Shown piece by piece: positions 1 through 10,825 of a stretch of DNA of 64,000 bases. A program made the translations under genes and the position numbers. The notes beneath the pieces are model-generated. The model worked only from the letters and a program-made list of their open reading frames with translations, was not told where the DNA came from and ran no database searches. How positions within the stretch are numbered: position 1 is the stretch's first letter; each line of letters starts with the position of its first letter. The DNA lies in contig JAKZAP010000020.1 in NCBI GenBank assembly GCA_023053575.1, forward strand, positions 21,290,764-21,354,763, written 5' to 3'. Origin of the DNA: Branchinecta lynchi. Lineage: Eukaryota > Arthropoda > Branchiopoda > Anostraca > Branchinectidae.

Positions 1-175
1 TTCAGATAACTTATACCAAGATTTCACGTGTGATTGTTGTTGTTCCTCCAGCGCGTCTGGCGGCAATTCGTTGTCGGAGTTTATGTCAGACGTATTCCAA
101 GAAGTAGGCAAACACTCCACTGTCCAAAGTTAAAGAAGCGCCCAAGGTAACATACTTATCATACTCAGGGGCGTC

Positions 176-222
176 CTGAGGGGGGGGGGGGGGAGGGGGG
201 TGCTGCACCCCCCCCCCCCCCA
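176..222 (+). mobile_element. Orphan hAT-like left terminus with poly-G/poly-C hairpin (family D)
   Basis: Begins CAGGGGCGTCCTGA, which resembles the CAGRGGCGTYAC ends of the three complete family D elements with TSDs in this window. It is followed by G14, A, G6, a short spacer and C14, an inverted homopolymer pair. I found no matching right end, so the element is truncated or its end has diverged. Confidence 0.5.
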
Positions 223-281
223 GAAGGTCTGTTGAAAAAAATTCCGGTATTCGAAATTCAACTGAACTTGATGATTTTTAT

Positions 282-730
282 GGAGTCTACCGGATTCTTG
301 CTCAGGGAACCTACCGGAATTTTGCTCAGGGCACCTACCGAAACCTTGCTAAAGGAGTCTGCGGGAACTGTCTCAGTGAATCTACTGGAGGCTGGATCAG
401 GGATCTACCGGACTTTTTCCCACGGAGTCTATTAGAATTTTGGAATCTGTCGGAATTTTGCTAAGGGAATCTACCGGAAATTTGCTCAGAGAATCTACCG
501 GAATTTTGCTCAGGGAATCTGCCGGAATTTTGCTTAGGGAATCTACCGGAATTTTGCTCAGGGGATCTACCAAGTCTTTCTCAAGGAATCCAGCGAAGTT
601 TTTCTTAATGAATCCATCGGAAATTGTCAAAGGGAGTTTACTAGAGGCTGGATCAGGCAATCTACCAGGCTTTGCTCCGCGAAATCAACAAGAATTTGGC
701 TCGTGGAATCTTCCGGAATTTGGTTGCTTA
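282..730 (+). repeat. 24-bp minisatellite (octapeptide-coding)
   Basis: Degenerate tandem units of 24 bp. Because 24 is a multiple of three, each unit reads as an octapeptide on both strands: ESTGILLR-like on plus and DSLSKIPV-like on minus. Open frames of 60-106 codons result on each strand, with a frame slip near 435. The core lies directly inside the family D terminus at 176. I do not think it is a gene. Confidence 0.8.
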
Positions 731-787
731 CCGGATAAGTATAGACTCACAGCTTACTAGGATGACCTCGGCACACAACTTACCAGA

Positions 788-1141
788 GTGATTCTTGCAG
801 ACAGACAACATAGCGTACCGGAACATTCATCGGGTGATTCCAGTAATCTCCTAAGTTTCTGTAGCTTTCAAGAATTAGGCAACCTACTGTCATCAATCAT
901 TTCCAACTACAAATACTGTTCCAGGAATAATTTCACGGGTACCGTTTACTCCAGTTTTGACAGCTTTCTCGACTCCTCTCCGGGGATAAGCCGAGAAGAG
1001 TTCAAAGACGAGTTAGCCTTGTTTCGACATGATCTCAAAAGTCGCCAGGAGAGCCTCGAAAGAAAGAAAAAGAAAATATTCGAAGTTTTTCGTGAATTGA
1101 AAGATGTTTTCACAAGGATGGAAAGCTTTCAAGCTGGCTAA
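788..1141 (+). CDS. Hypothetical 117-codon ORF, possibly transposon-derived
   Basis: I do not recognise this protein. The first half is Ser-rich. The last 45 residues are highly charged, with heptad-like spacing and a KKKK run, so a short coiled coil is possible. It follows the 24-bp minisatellite and precedes MITE debris, with no splice-site or homology support. It could be a fragment carried by the family D element, or a chance ORF. An identical copy is at 20315-20668. Confidence 0.2.
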   Translation: MILADRQHSVPEHSSGDSSNLLSFCSFQELGNLLSSIISNYKYCSRNNFTGTVYSSFDSFLDSSPGISREEFKDELALFRHDLKSRQESLERKKKKIFEVFRELKDVFTRMESFQAG

Positions 1142-1469
1142 GACAATCCCTGTTACCTCAGTAAAAGGGGAAATGTGAAACTGTGGGTTACTTATTGAAA
1201 GCACATACTTCTTTTAAACTATTCAAATATTTTAAAATATTGTTGAAATTGAAGTTTAAACAGTGCGAGTGGGCCTTTAACCTTGCTGAAACGCCTTTTC
1301 TGTGTGTTATTTCGTGATAATTTCAGATGTGTGAAAATAAAAATAAAATCCAGACAAAATCTCAGTAATTAGAACATCAGGCTTACGTCCTTACGGTTCC
1401 GAACTAGAAGGATCCTCAGTTTTATGCCTGTCTGCTTAATAAAGTGGCAAAATTGATTATTTGGACCTA

Positions 1470-2118
1470 AATTTGCAAAATTCGAGCCACAAAATCGAAA
1501 GTAACATCGATTGTTGTTTGTCAAAAGCGAGCCACAAAAATCTTTTGGACGCGGAAACATTGTTGTGGGTCACAAAAACGACCGTGGAAACCGTTTTCCA
1601 GCCGCAGCCGAGCCACAATCTCTTTGTTGGATCGCAGACAAACACCTTAAAGCGTTTTTCTGCGCATCCACAAAGAGTTTGTGGCTCGAAAAGAGCGTTT
1701 CCGCGGCCTTTTGCGCGGCCTATAAGTGTGTTTCCGCGACCAACAAGATTCGTGTGGCACGCTTTGTGGCTCGAATTCGACAAACAACTGCCGAGGTGAT
1801 TGTCGATTTTCGCGGAAATTCAAATTTAGCAGCAAAATAACATCAAAACAGTAAAATTAAAAGCTTTCTCAAGTATATAGACATAAAACTCCTTTTTGCA
1901 CGGAATGGAAGGAAGAAAGCCTGGGAGTTCCATTTATTAAGATGTTTACATGAACTGTAATTTTAATTTTCAGACATTTGAAATTACTGCCTAAAAATAG
2001 ACAAAACGGTGTTCCGCGAGTTCCAACTTGTGGTTGGACTGTGTGGCAGACAGTCGTGTTTCCGCGACGAACACTTAGAGGTGTGTCGCCCACAGCTGTC
2101 TCGTGGAAAAATGCCTTA
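1470..2118 (+). mobile_element. Fold-back MITE, family B
   Basis: Contains inverted arms around about 1645, where blocks with GAGCCACAAA on one side face TTTGTGGCTCG on the other, with repeated GTTTCCGCG motifs. The right part (1990-2118) has the same internal order as 16630-16766. Related copies are at 10372, 16274, 17975 (minus), 55300 (minus) and 57400 (minus). ORFs of about 110 codons here occur on both strands and are a by-product of the inverted repeats. Confidence 0.7.
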
Positions 2119-2589
2119 GGGGTAGGAAGTCCGCTGACATAAATTTCTTTTGTAGGACGTGTGCCAGCAAGTTGGAGAATCTGAAGTGAAATGCTTGCCA
2201 TCGTTTGGAAGCTGAGCTGATTGGCGGATGTTGCTTGAGCAGACTGCACTCCTTATGCCTTCGCTGTTGCGTTGAGGGGAAGAAGAAGAAGAAGGCGGCT
2301 GCCATGTCGTACAGTGGGCTTTCCGTAGTCATAGTGATGTGAAAATTGTTCAACTGTGGACAAAATAGGATAGTGAGTTGGAGGCGAACTATCACCCTAG
2401 GCGACTCGCTTTTGCCGTCGCAAACGTGAATTTGCGTTCTGTAGGTATTCGGCTTTAGTCGCCACGGTCGAAAAGTCGCCTCATCACCGCCATCTATCGC
2501 GAACGATGTCCTCTTGCTGTGTGCTTTGTTACCAGTGCTTTCTCTTGGGATTTCGAAAATTAGTGTGGTTAAAATCCGTACGCCTCATA

Positions 2590-3095
2590 GTCTAGTTACA
2601 AGCGACGTTTTTCAAATTGGCGTCAGGGGTGGAATGTATTTTCTTTTTTAGAAAAACTATCATGCCATGATCGGGCCAACCACGTCACAGAGACGGATGC
2701 TACCACGCTTAGTACGCTCCCGATAGTCCCGAGTGTGGTAAGCAAATAGTTACTATTTTAAGAAGGCTGGAACAGTCAGCGTAGTAACTTTCAACGAGGT
2801 TGGTACGGAAAACCAACTAATAGTTACCATTGTTAGAAGGGTGGAACACGGTCTCAGTTTAAAGAAAGCTTTAGTTACTGCGCGTGACGTCACGAATCAT
2901 TGGTGTCGGGGCTGGAACATATTTTTTCTTTTTTATACCAAATATCGTGCCATGGGCGAATCGTGCCGATCACGTCTAAGAGATAGTTATCAGATACTTT
3001 TTTAAGAAGTCTGAAACTGTCGTAACTTTTCGCGAGGTTGAACGCAAATAGTAATTAATAGTTACTATTGCTAAACGGCTGGAATACGCTCTCAA
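2590..3095 (+). mobile_element. Two degenerate family A MITEs in tandem
   Basis: Two adjacent diverged copies (about 2590-2855 and 2865-3095) of the MITE best seen at 17365-17640. Shared landmarks are GTAGTTACTACGC-like sequence, the palindrome TGACGTCA (second copy), AAATAGTTACTA and the terminal AGGGTGGAACACG. The 470 bp before them (2120-2590) hold nothing I recognise. Confidence 0.65.
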
Positions 3096-3343
3096 TTTCG
3101 AAAAAACCCTTTTGGAAAAACCCCGTCGGTATTCATTGGAACGACAATGTTAGCTCTTAGGAATTATTTATGGAGGCTGGAACATACCCTAGTGAAGTCA
3201 GAATGAAGTGCAGTTATCAGACGGAAAGTTCTCTTAGCAATTCCCTCCTCAAGGAAGCACTAACCATAGGTTCATACAGAGTAAATCGCGGCGATGAACG
3301 AGATTTTTCAATCGCAGCGAGAGAAGATTTTTATCGCCTGGAT

Positions 3344-3632
3344 GTTCACACTGAATTTTCGTCGGCAACAGAATTTAACGCGAAAAAAAAAAAAAAAAAA
3401 CTTTTCTCGCTTTTCCTACAAAATGGCGTAGAACTGAACAGCAATAATTAACCTTTTCTAAAAGTGAATCATCAAAAGGGTCGTCCGTGTTGCTGTTGCG
3501 TGCAAAAAATCGTACTGTCGCCCGATTAAAGTTGAATTTTCCCAAGGTTGAAAATCGCCTGACGAAGCAACAGAAATCGCCGATTTTGGCGACGAAAATC
3601 TCGGCAATGGCCGATATCGCCTCAGTGTGAAC
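3344..3632. mobile_element. Possible MITE with GTTCACACTGA inverted termini
   Basis: GTTCACACTGA at 3344-3354 faces TCAGTGTGAAC at 3622-3632, 289 bp end to end. It contains an A18 run near 3384. The TSD is unclear, so the call rests on the 11-bp inverted ends only. Second copy at 22871-23159. Confidence 0.4.
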
Positions 3633-3639
3633 CTAGGGT

Positions 3640-4110
3640 AAGACTCGAATTCCGCGTGCTTCTTTCTGTATGTGAAACTTTATTCGACCGTGTGTGCATG
3701 TACATAAAGGTATGGGACACGATTTTAATTTCACAAAGTTACTAGTTGCGTTTTTGTTCCGAATTTTCCTTGCGATTCTCCTCGCAATTCTCCTGTTTCG
3801 CGTTTTTGGACTATCCAGATGAAGCGAATTCTCCTTTTCTTGCGTTTTTGTCAGAATCGAGAACGGGGAAAGCCTCGCCATTCTGCAGAATCGGGAAGTT
3901 GCTCCGACGGTGAATTCTCGATTCTCCTCTCTCCGTTCTCTTCCCTGATTGGTCAAGAGAGTGCGGGTGTTCAATATGCATAAACACGTGTACCGGGTTG
4001 CGGACGAGGCTGCCAAATTAGTTTTTTGTCAAAAACGAGAATGGAGGAGCCATAGGAACAAAAACGGTAATTTGTACGAGAATTGAGAATTCAGAGCGGA
4101 GAATTCGGAT
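3640..4110 (+). repeat. Interspersed repeat, family K (empty-site reference copy)
   Basis: Pyrimidine-rich sequence with repeated AATTCTCCT motifs. It is clearly related to 53840-54350, including the shared landmarks GATTGGT and TTTTTGTCAAAA. It carries a single TA at 3822-3823 where the other copy holds a 208-bp MITE. Second copy at 23167-23637. Bases 4110-4618 and 4914-5206 show nothing recognisable. Confidence 0.6.
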
Positions 4111-4618
4111 CAAAACTGCAACTATTGTTTCTTTATCTCTGGGAGAATTTTAGACTGCCAGGAATTAGTGATTCTAGAGTGCTTACAATATGTCCATGGT
4201 CCTCGATACTGCAGGAAACACTTTTCGATAAACTTTTATGTTCTATGTGTGTTAAACTAACTGTGATTTTGAGAGTATGTGCGATTGTTATTTCTTGAGA
4301 CTATTTTGTTACTTCTTGTGGAGATAAAGCGCCTTTGTTGTAAACCCTGTTATTTGCTGCTTCTTCGAGTTTGTGCAATGGACTATATTTTTTGGCTTAG
4401 GGCCAAAAATTGGTATTGCAGTGCCCGTCCACACACGCCATAAAGTGTGTCGAGATAATACAAACGCGTAACGTTCCTTTTCGATTAAGTGCTATGAATA
4501 GTGACAGGCCTCGCTCCGCTCGCCTAATTTATCGAATTATTTGTGCATAAATATCTAAAACGTCTTTATTTATAGTTTAACTAAAAAGGCAGCTGATATC
4601 TGAATACACTGAAATATT

Positions 4619-4913
4619 GAGCGTGTTCCATCCTACTTACCGTAGTTACTACGCACGACGTCACGAATTCTGGCTTTTTGCCGTCAAGGCTGGAACGATT
4701 TTTCTGTTATCCAGCAGAATATCATGCCACGGGCGAATCCGACCAATCACGTTACAGAGATCCGTAGTTACTACGCTCCCGAGCGTGGGAAGCAAATAGT
4801 TACTATTAGTTACTATTTCGAGAAGGTTGGAACGGTCAGCGTAGTAACTTTTGGTGAGGTTGGAACGGGAATGGTAACTAATAGTTACTATCTCTAGAAG
4901 GGTGGAACACGCT
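4619..4913 (+). mobile_element. Family A MITE (GAGCGTGTTCCA termini)
   Basis: Terminal GAGCGTGTTCCATCC on the left and GGGTGGAACACGC on the right, 295 bp. The interior matches the other family A copies, although the CRE-like palindrome is altered here to CGACGTCA. It has no coding capacity. No clear TSD. Confidence 0.8.
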
Positions 4914-5206
4914 AATTATGACGTATCTAAGGGATTTTGTTAAAAAAAATCACTCAGGGATCTAGTGGGTGACAAGCCAAAATTTACCCAGACGCGGAGA
5001 ACAGCAAAGGACTGCATTTCCAGGGTTAAAGATGCTAAGCTCGGAAATGTTACGTCTCTAGAAAGTAGGAAAATGATATAAGTTAGCTGATTTTTGGGCA
5101 TTGGCTTACTTTTGTAGTCTTAAAATATTTAAAGCGAGAGGGACATGCAAGCACATAGAGGTACCGCAAATCCGAAATAATAAGCTCATTCGATTACCTT
5201 TGTGTA

Positions 5207-5645
5207 ACGGACAAACGAAGTGACGCATTTTTATCCGGTTTTCAAGCTCGATGGGTTGACAAATTCAGCATTTAACCGTTAGCGAAATAACAAAACCAAA
5301 GTGTTGCTCTCGCAACACTTTATTCGGCGAAGCCGAACACAGGTATCTGCAACACTTCACGTTGACCAGGCAACGTAAGTCTAGTTTTTTTTTTGTGTTC
5401 AGGCACTAAGCAATCTTCACCAATCTCACCACTGCCCACTGAAAAGCCGCGTTTGTTGAAATTAAAATTCCCCGCGTCATAGTAGAATTTACACTCTTGG
5501 GACGGCCGCAGATATTCTGAACGTCAAAACTAGAGCAGATAGTAGAAAATATAAAAAATCCCGTTGCAGAATCCAAATAATTCAGTGTATTCAGTGAAAT
5601 AACACAAAAATAAGTTGGCTTTTCAGTTAAACTTCAAGAAAACGA
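5207..5645 (-). mobile_element. Truncated family I element
   Basis: Related in inverted orientation to 14048-14232 and 47051-48187. The right end reads as the family I terminus AAGTTTAACTGAAAAG on the minus strand. The other end is missing. It contains two small hairpins (AAGTGTTGC...GCAACACTT near 5300 and TTCGGCGAAGCCGAA near 5325). Second copy at 24734-25172. Bases 5650-6060 hold no recognisable feature. Confidence 0.5.
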
Positions 5646-6059
5646 TCAATGAAGTAGCGAATTATGCCCCCAAAAGACTACCATACACCTTTCAGCGTGC
5701 AGAGGGACCGTTCCAGCTCTGCATCGTTCGGACTTCCTGCATCAGGTAGGCTACCCATAGCTTATTGTTGGGACAGGGGTCGCATTCCTTTCCGGATTTT
5801 GGACACACGCCTTCAGAAACTCCGTAGCCTACACTGTCAGAAGGTTGATACGATTTAACACTAAATCGAGCAATTTGACTATTTTTAGTGCTATATTTTC
5901 AGGAAATATAACTTCAAACGGACTTAACTGGTAGTATGTGATATGTCTTACTGAAAGAGAAACAGAAAAAAAAGAAGAGAACAGAAGTTTTTAGAACCTA
6001 TACACAAGGATATCCTGTGTTACATGTTGCAAGAAAATTAAGATTTTTTTCATTTCGAT

Positions 6060-6260
6060 GGTCAAAGTGCGCTGAATCATGCCGGGAAAGCCTGATCGTG
6101 AACAGACATTTAAGGTTTCCCGGCCTGGACTTTCTCCATCTTCGTCAGTTTCGGCCGGGAAATGTTTCCTTACCGAAGTTATGATGGTGCTGCGGCAGCA
6201 ATTCGAGACTGCCATGGTCGTCCGCAGTACAACGACCGACGTTACTCGTTCCGTCATTTT
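6060..6260. mobile_element. Diverged family G MITE fragment
   Basis: Shares AAAGTGCG..., CCGGGAAAGCCTGATCG and GATGGTGCTG landmarks with 16766-16930 and 45465-45770. It is short and diverged. Second copy at 25587-25787. Confidence 0.45.
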
Positions 6261-6421
6261 ATAGGTTATCTAGGGGGAACAGTGAAAGGGGCCAGATCAC
6301 GGAGCAGAGGCAAGAAATGATCGTGCCAGCAGGAGAACTTCCCATGCACATCTCCAGATTTCGCTTATAGAGCTTCCCTTTCAATATTTCCGGATTCCAG
6401 GTTTACATTTTCATCGAGGCG

Positions 6422-6790
6422 CAGGGGCGGTACGAAGGGGGGGGGTGAACCCCCCCCCCTCCCCCATGCTTCAGAGAGTCGTACTCTCAGTCGTATGTTT
6501 TGAGCTTCCCTGTTACGACACTCGTACGTTTTGAGCTTGCCAGAATGACATAAGGCAGTTAGCAGTAAATGACCTGCTTCTAGTCGTATACAAAGAGATT
6601 TTCTAGTCGTATGTTTTCAGCTTGTCAGATTCACAGTTATGTGTTTGTCAGAATGACAGAATGACAATCACAGTCGTGTGCTTGAGCTTGCCAGAATAAA
6701 CTGTTTTCTAGTCGTATATACGAGACAATCGCAGGTTTTGAGCTTGTTAGAGTGCCAGTTGTATGTTTTGAGCTTGTCAGAACGACGTAA
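6422..6790 (+). mobile_element. Orphan family D terminus with a different tandem core
   Basis: CAGGGGCGGTACGAAG is followed by G9 and C10, then from about 6500 by degenerate tandem units built on TCGTATGTTTTGAGCTTG. The architecture is the same as at 176 and 29345 but the core repeat is unrelated. No right end found. Second copy at 25949-26317. Confidence 0.5.
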
Positions 6791-6866
6791 ATGCAGTTAC
6801 CAAGCCGTGATTTTGACCATGTGGCGCACAGTTTGAATGCAACTCATTACGAAAACAAGAGCTACG

Positions 6867-9656
6867 AGCTCATATGGCACTTGTACGAGTAGGCTGTATA
6901 AGAAAGTAGATGAGAACGTCACAAAATACACCCGCCATCCAAAAATGCGGTTCGGAAATAGAAATAGGATATTTAGTTTCACTCATTTCTGAGCAGTTCC
7001 GGCATCGTCTCGATTGTCTGTCGCAAATGCACATGACTGTTCAAAGTTTCATCCCAATAAATCCATTTGTTTGATCCCTAGACATTTGTTTGATCCCTAG
7101 ACGCCAAATAACAAATCTAGGCCGCATAAACTCGGCACTGTCGAATTTGCATCTCATTCGGTCCATCCGTTTGGTTTTTGTGCATGTCAAAAGTCCCCCC
7201 ACCCCCAATTCCCCTAATCGTGGTCGCATATGGTTCAAACGCATCTTTTACATGTCGAGGCCATCGATTCTTATCACCCATTTGTTTGACCCTAGTTGGT
7301 CGTATCCTAGTTTAAATAAATAAGTCAATTATGTCGGGTCGCTAATATGCCTGCAAAGTTTCATTGTCTTAGTACTTCTGGAACTATTCTAACCCCCGAC
7401 TACCGGTATTCCAGGAAACCCCCTCTCCCCCCCCCCCACAGAGCCCCGAAACCATCTGGCTCCGTCAAATTCGGATCTAGGCCTAATGCTTGTTCTCTCC
7501 ATTAAATTCCGTCCCAATCCCTCTGCTTTAAGCGTTTCTTGAGTTTTCGGGTCCCCCCCCCCCATCCCCACAGGTATAACCCGACCCGACCCGGACTTAA
7601 CAATGATCATCCGAGGCGATAGCTCTTTCCACCATACAAGTTTCATTCAAATCCGATCACCCGTTCAAAAGTTATACACGCCACTAGATTCCGGACTCCC
7701 CATCCATCCACTCCCCCCACTATGGTCGGATCGGGGAAACGGCTGTTCTCAAGTGAACCTGTTCGGGTCCCTGACATACCTGCCAAGTTTCATCACCCTA
7801 GCACATCAGGAAGTATGCCGAACTCGCGGGATCGCTAGAAATCCGGACCCCCCCCCCCCCCCAACTCCCCCAGAGTGCCCGGATCTGGTCCGCTTATATC
7901 AATGACGTATCTAGGACTTGTGCTTGTTCTTCCACCAAGTTTCATCCCGATCCCTCCACTCTAAGCGTTTCTCAAGATTTCCGGTTCCCTCCTCCAACTC
8001 CCCCCAGTGTCATCGGATCCGGTCCGGATTTATAGTGGGACGTCTGAAACACGAGGTCATCCTAAATATAAAATTTCATCAAGATCCGATCACCCGTTCA
8101 AAAGTTATACACGCCACTAGATTCCGGACTCCCCATCCATCCACTCCCCCCACTATGGTCGGATCGGGAAACGGCTGTTCTCAAGTGAACCTGTTCGGGT
8201 CCTTGACATACCTGCCAAGTTTCATCGCCCTAGCACATCAGGAAGTATGCCGAACTCGCAGGATCGCTAGAAATCCGGCCCCCCCCCCCAACTCCCCCAG
8301 AGTGCCCGGATCTGGTCCGCTTATATCAATGACGTATCTAGGACTTGTGCTTGTTCTTCCACCAAGTTTCATCCCGATCCCTCCACTCTAAGCGTTTCTC
8401 AAGATTTCCGGTTCCCTCCTCCAACTCCCCCCAGTGTCATCGAATCCGGTCCCGATTTATAGTGGGACGTCTGAAACACGAGGTCATCCTAAATATAAAA
8501 TTTCATCAAGATCCGATCACCCGTTCAAAAGTTATACACGCCACTAGATTCCGGACTCCCCATCCATCCACTCCCCCCAGTATGGTCGGATTGGAGAAAC
8601 GGCTGTTCTCAAGTGAACCTGTTCGGGTCCCTGACATACCTGCCAAGTTTCATCGCCCTAGCACATCAGGAAGTATGCCGAACTCGCGGGATCGCTAGAA
8701 ATCCGGCCCCCCCCCCCAACTCCCCCAGAGTGCCCGGATCTGGTCCGCTTATATCAATGACGTATCTAGGACTTGTGCTTGTTCTTCCCACCAAGTTTCA
8801 TCCCGATCCTTCCACTCTAAGCGTTTCTCAAGATTTCCGGTTCCCTCCTCCAACTCCCCCCAGTGTCATCGGATCCGGTCCGGATTTGTAGTGTGACGTC
8901 TGAGACACGAGGTCATCCTAAATATAAAATTTCATCAAGATCCGATGACTCGTTCGCAAGATAAAAATACCACACATTTTGGCTTCCCCCTCCCTCCACT
9001 CCCCCTCCCAGATGGTCGGATCGGGGAAATGACTATTTCCCATTTAATCTGGTCGGGTCCCTGACGTGCCTGCCAATTTTCAGCGTCCCAGCACATCAGG
9101 AAGCACCAAACTCGTGGGATCACTAAAAATTCGGACTTCTCCCCCCCCCCCCCAACTCCCCCAAAGTGAGCGGATCCGTTCCGGTTATACCCATCACGTA
9201 TCTAGGACTTCTGCTTGTTCTTTCCGCCAAGTTTCATCCGGATTCCTTCACTCTAAGTGTTTTCCAAGATTTCCGGTTTCCCCCCTCCAACTCCCCCCAG
9301 TGTCACCGGATCCGGTCTGGATTTAAAATGGAGGGTCTGAGACACGAAGTCCTTCCATATATCAAGTTTCATTAAGATCCGATCACCCGTTCGTAAGCTA
9401 AAAATATTTCATTTTTCCTGTTTTTTCCGGATTCCCCCTCCCTCCACTCCCCTCCAGATGGTCGGATCGAGGAAGCGACAATTTCTAATTTAATCTGGTC
9501 CAGTTCCTGATATGCCTGCCAAGTTTCATCGTCCTAGCTTATCTGGAAGTGCCCGAACTAGCAAAACCGGGACCGACAGACCGACAGACCGACAGACCGA
9601 CTGACGGACAGAAATTACAATCGCTATATGGCACTTGAGTAAGCTCAAGTGCCATA
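6867..9656 (+). mobile_element. Helentron-like (HINE-type) element with 428-bp tandem core
   Basis: The left end carries AGCTCATATGGCACTTGT. The core is five tandem units of 427-437 bp (anchor TCCGATCACCCGTTC at 7652, 8085, 8512, 8941 and 9378). The central ones are nearly identical and the outer ones diverged, each with C10-C15 tracts. Then come a (GACAGACC)n microsatellite near 9572-9610 and a terminal stem-loop at 9627-9656 (13-bp stem TATGGCACTTGAG, 4-base loop), which repeats the left-end motif. The order core repeats, microsatellite, 3' hairpin is that of Helentron-associated non-autonomous elements. No Rep/helicase is present. Proline-rich ORFs inside come from the C tracts and are not genes. 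Confidence 0.6.
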
Positions 9657-9819
9657 AAAAAGGGTGCGCCATTTAGCTGGGGCTTTAGGCCTAGGATTTG
9701 GGGGTCTGTTAGTCACATTAATATCTAGAAGTTGGATGGGAAACTTTTGAACTTTGCCAGAAAAAAGTCGGGTAAAATTTTTTGTTTGCCTGCGGTGCTC
9801 AGTTTAAATTTGTCCTCGG

Positions 9820-10271
9820 CAGGGCCGTCACGAGCCTTTTACCTTTAGGGGGGGGGGCGTCCGGTTTGTGCCGACGGACTAAAAATGTGCCGACAAAAAG
9901 CGCCGTTGCCGCGCGGCAACGGCGCACATTTCCCGCAAGCAGAGAATAGAACCTTGGTAAAATTAACTATAATGCATCCGTAGAGATTAATCCTTTGATG
10001 TAATTTCGTATGTTAAAGTTCGCATACTTCGCTTTTCATTTTATTTTTCGCCAAAAAGCGAAGATTCCAACGACTGTACCAAGAACAACTTAAACTAAGC
10101 GCCGCATGCGAAATTTTTTTAATCTACTTTTTTTTCGAAAAAAAATTAGCTATAGTGCCATACAATTTCCGGCTTTTAACGAGTTTAAAACCCCAAGAAA
10201 TTGTATCCTAAAACGAAAACTAAATGATACACCGTTCTTCCAGATAGAGAAAACTACAAAGTGCGCCGCAG
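9820..10271 (+). mobile_element. hAT-like element truncated by the gap (family D)
   Basis: Left 452 bp of the element that is complete at 29345-30929. Begins CAGGGCCGTCACGAG after the target sequence GTCCTCGG and is cut off at the N gap. Confidence 0.85.
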
Positions 10272-10371
10272 NNNNNNNNNNNNNNNNNNNNNNNNNNNNN
10301 NNNNNNNNNNNNNNNNNNNNNNNNNNNNNNNNNNNNNNNNNNNNNNNNNNNNNNNNNNNNNNNNNNNNNNN
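10272..10371. other. Assembly gap (100 N)
   Basis: Exactly 100 Ns, the usual placeholder for a gap of unknown size. The left flank ends inside the hAT-like element that begins at 9820. The right flank begins inside an unrelated repeat (family B). The paralogous copy at 29796 reads through without interruption into different sequence, so the two sides were not adjacent in that copy. Confidence 0.99.
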
Positions 10372-10490
10372 CGGTGTTTCCGCAAGATTCAACTTGTGAC
10401 TCGACTGTGTGGCATACAATCGCTATTCCGCGAAAAATTCTCAGAAGTGTGTGGCCCACAGTTATGTCACGGAAAAAACCTTTAAGTCCA
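10372..10490 (+). mobile_element. Family B MITE, right part (left side lost in the gap)
   Basis: Matches the right third of 16274-16766 in order: GTTTCCGC, CAACTTGTG, TGTGTGGC, TCAGAAGTGT, GTCACGGA, ending ACCTTTAA. Confidence 0.65.
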
Positions 10491-10583
10491 TCCGGCCTTG
10501 AAAGCCGTCTCGGGGCCTCTCTCCTCACGAGCACGTATATGTGTGACGCCTGTAATGCTCTCTTTTGGGCTCATTGTGAGAAG

Positions 10584-10734
10584 ACTAGATAGATAGATAG
10601 ATAGATAGATAGAAAGTTTATTGTAAAAATCGACTATCGTGGCTGTAAACCAAATTTGCGATTATTGTCAAACAAACAGAAAAAAACTACAATATATGTA
10701 TCTAATGTCAGGACGCTCCAGATATCTAGCGTGT

Positions 10735-10765
<31 letters not shown>
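10584..10765. repeat. (GATA)n and (TTTA)n microsatellites at a LINE 3' end
   Basis: GATA repeats at about 10584-10612 and TTTA repeats at 10735-10763. The TTTA run sits just past the stop codon side of the minus-strand LINE at 10826-12514 and reads as its AAATAAAT-type tail. The GATA run may be the tail of an older, adjacent insertion. Confidence 0.75.
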
Positions 10766-10766
<1 letters not shown>

Positions 10767-10825
10767 CGACTACGGCTTCTAGAGCCATTACCCATACAAC
10801 ACATAAAAACAACAACAAAATACAT

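Larger units (their letters stand above)
1..10271. repeat. Copy 1 of a 10.3-kb direct duplication (probable assembly redundancy)
   Basis: This block matches 19529-29796 base for base wherever I compared it. Every open frame in it recurs with an identical protein. The only differences found are C-run lengths: near 210 (14 vs 13), near 7430 (11 vs 10), near 8285 (11 vs 10), near 9140 (13 vs 14) and near 9280 (6 vs 5). The match runs off the left window edge and ends exactly at the N gap. Homopolymer-only differences plus an end at a gap are what an unmerged contig end or alternate haplotype would give. A very recent true duplication is the alternative. Confidence 0.95.

Noticed and set aside
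1457..1840. Overlapping 108-112-codon ORFs on both strands
   Set aside because: They lie in the inverted arms of a family B fold-back element and mirror each other.
3633..4016. 127-codon minus ORF rich in Arg and Ser
   Set aside because: Lies in the interspersed family K repeat and is not open in the related copy at 53840-54350.
7603..9375. Proline-rich ORFs of 69-157 codons in the 428-bp array
   Set aside because: They follow the repeat units and poly-C tracts, change frame when a C is gained or lost between the two copies, and have no family resemblance.
9560..9615. Short direct repeats that might suggest a CRISPR-like array
   Set aside because: GACAGACC units are contiguous, with no spacers; it is a microsatellite in an animal genome.
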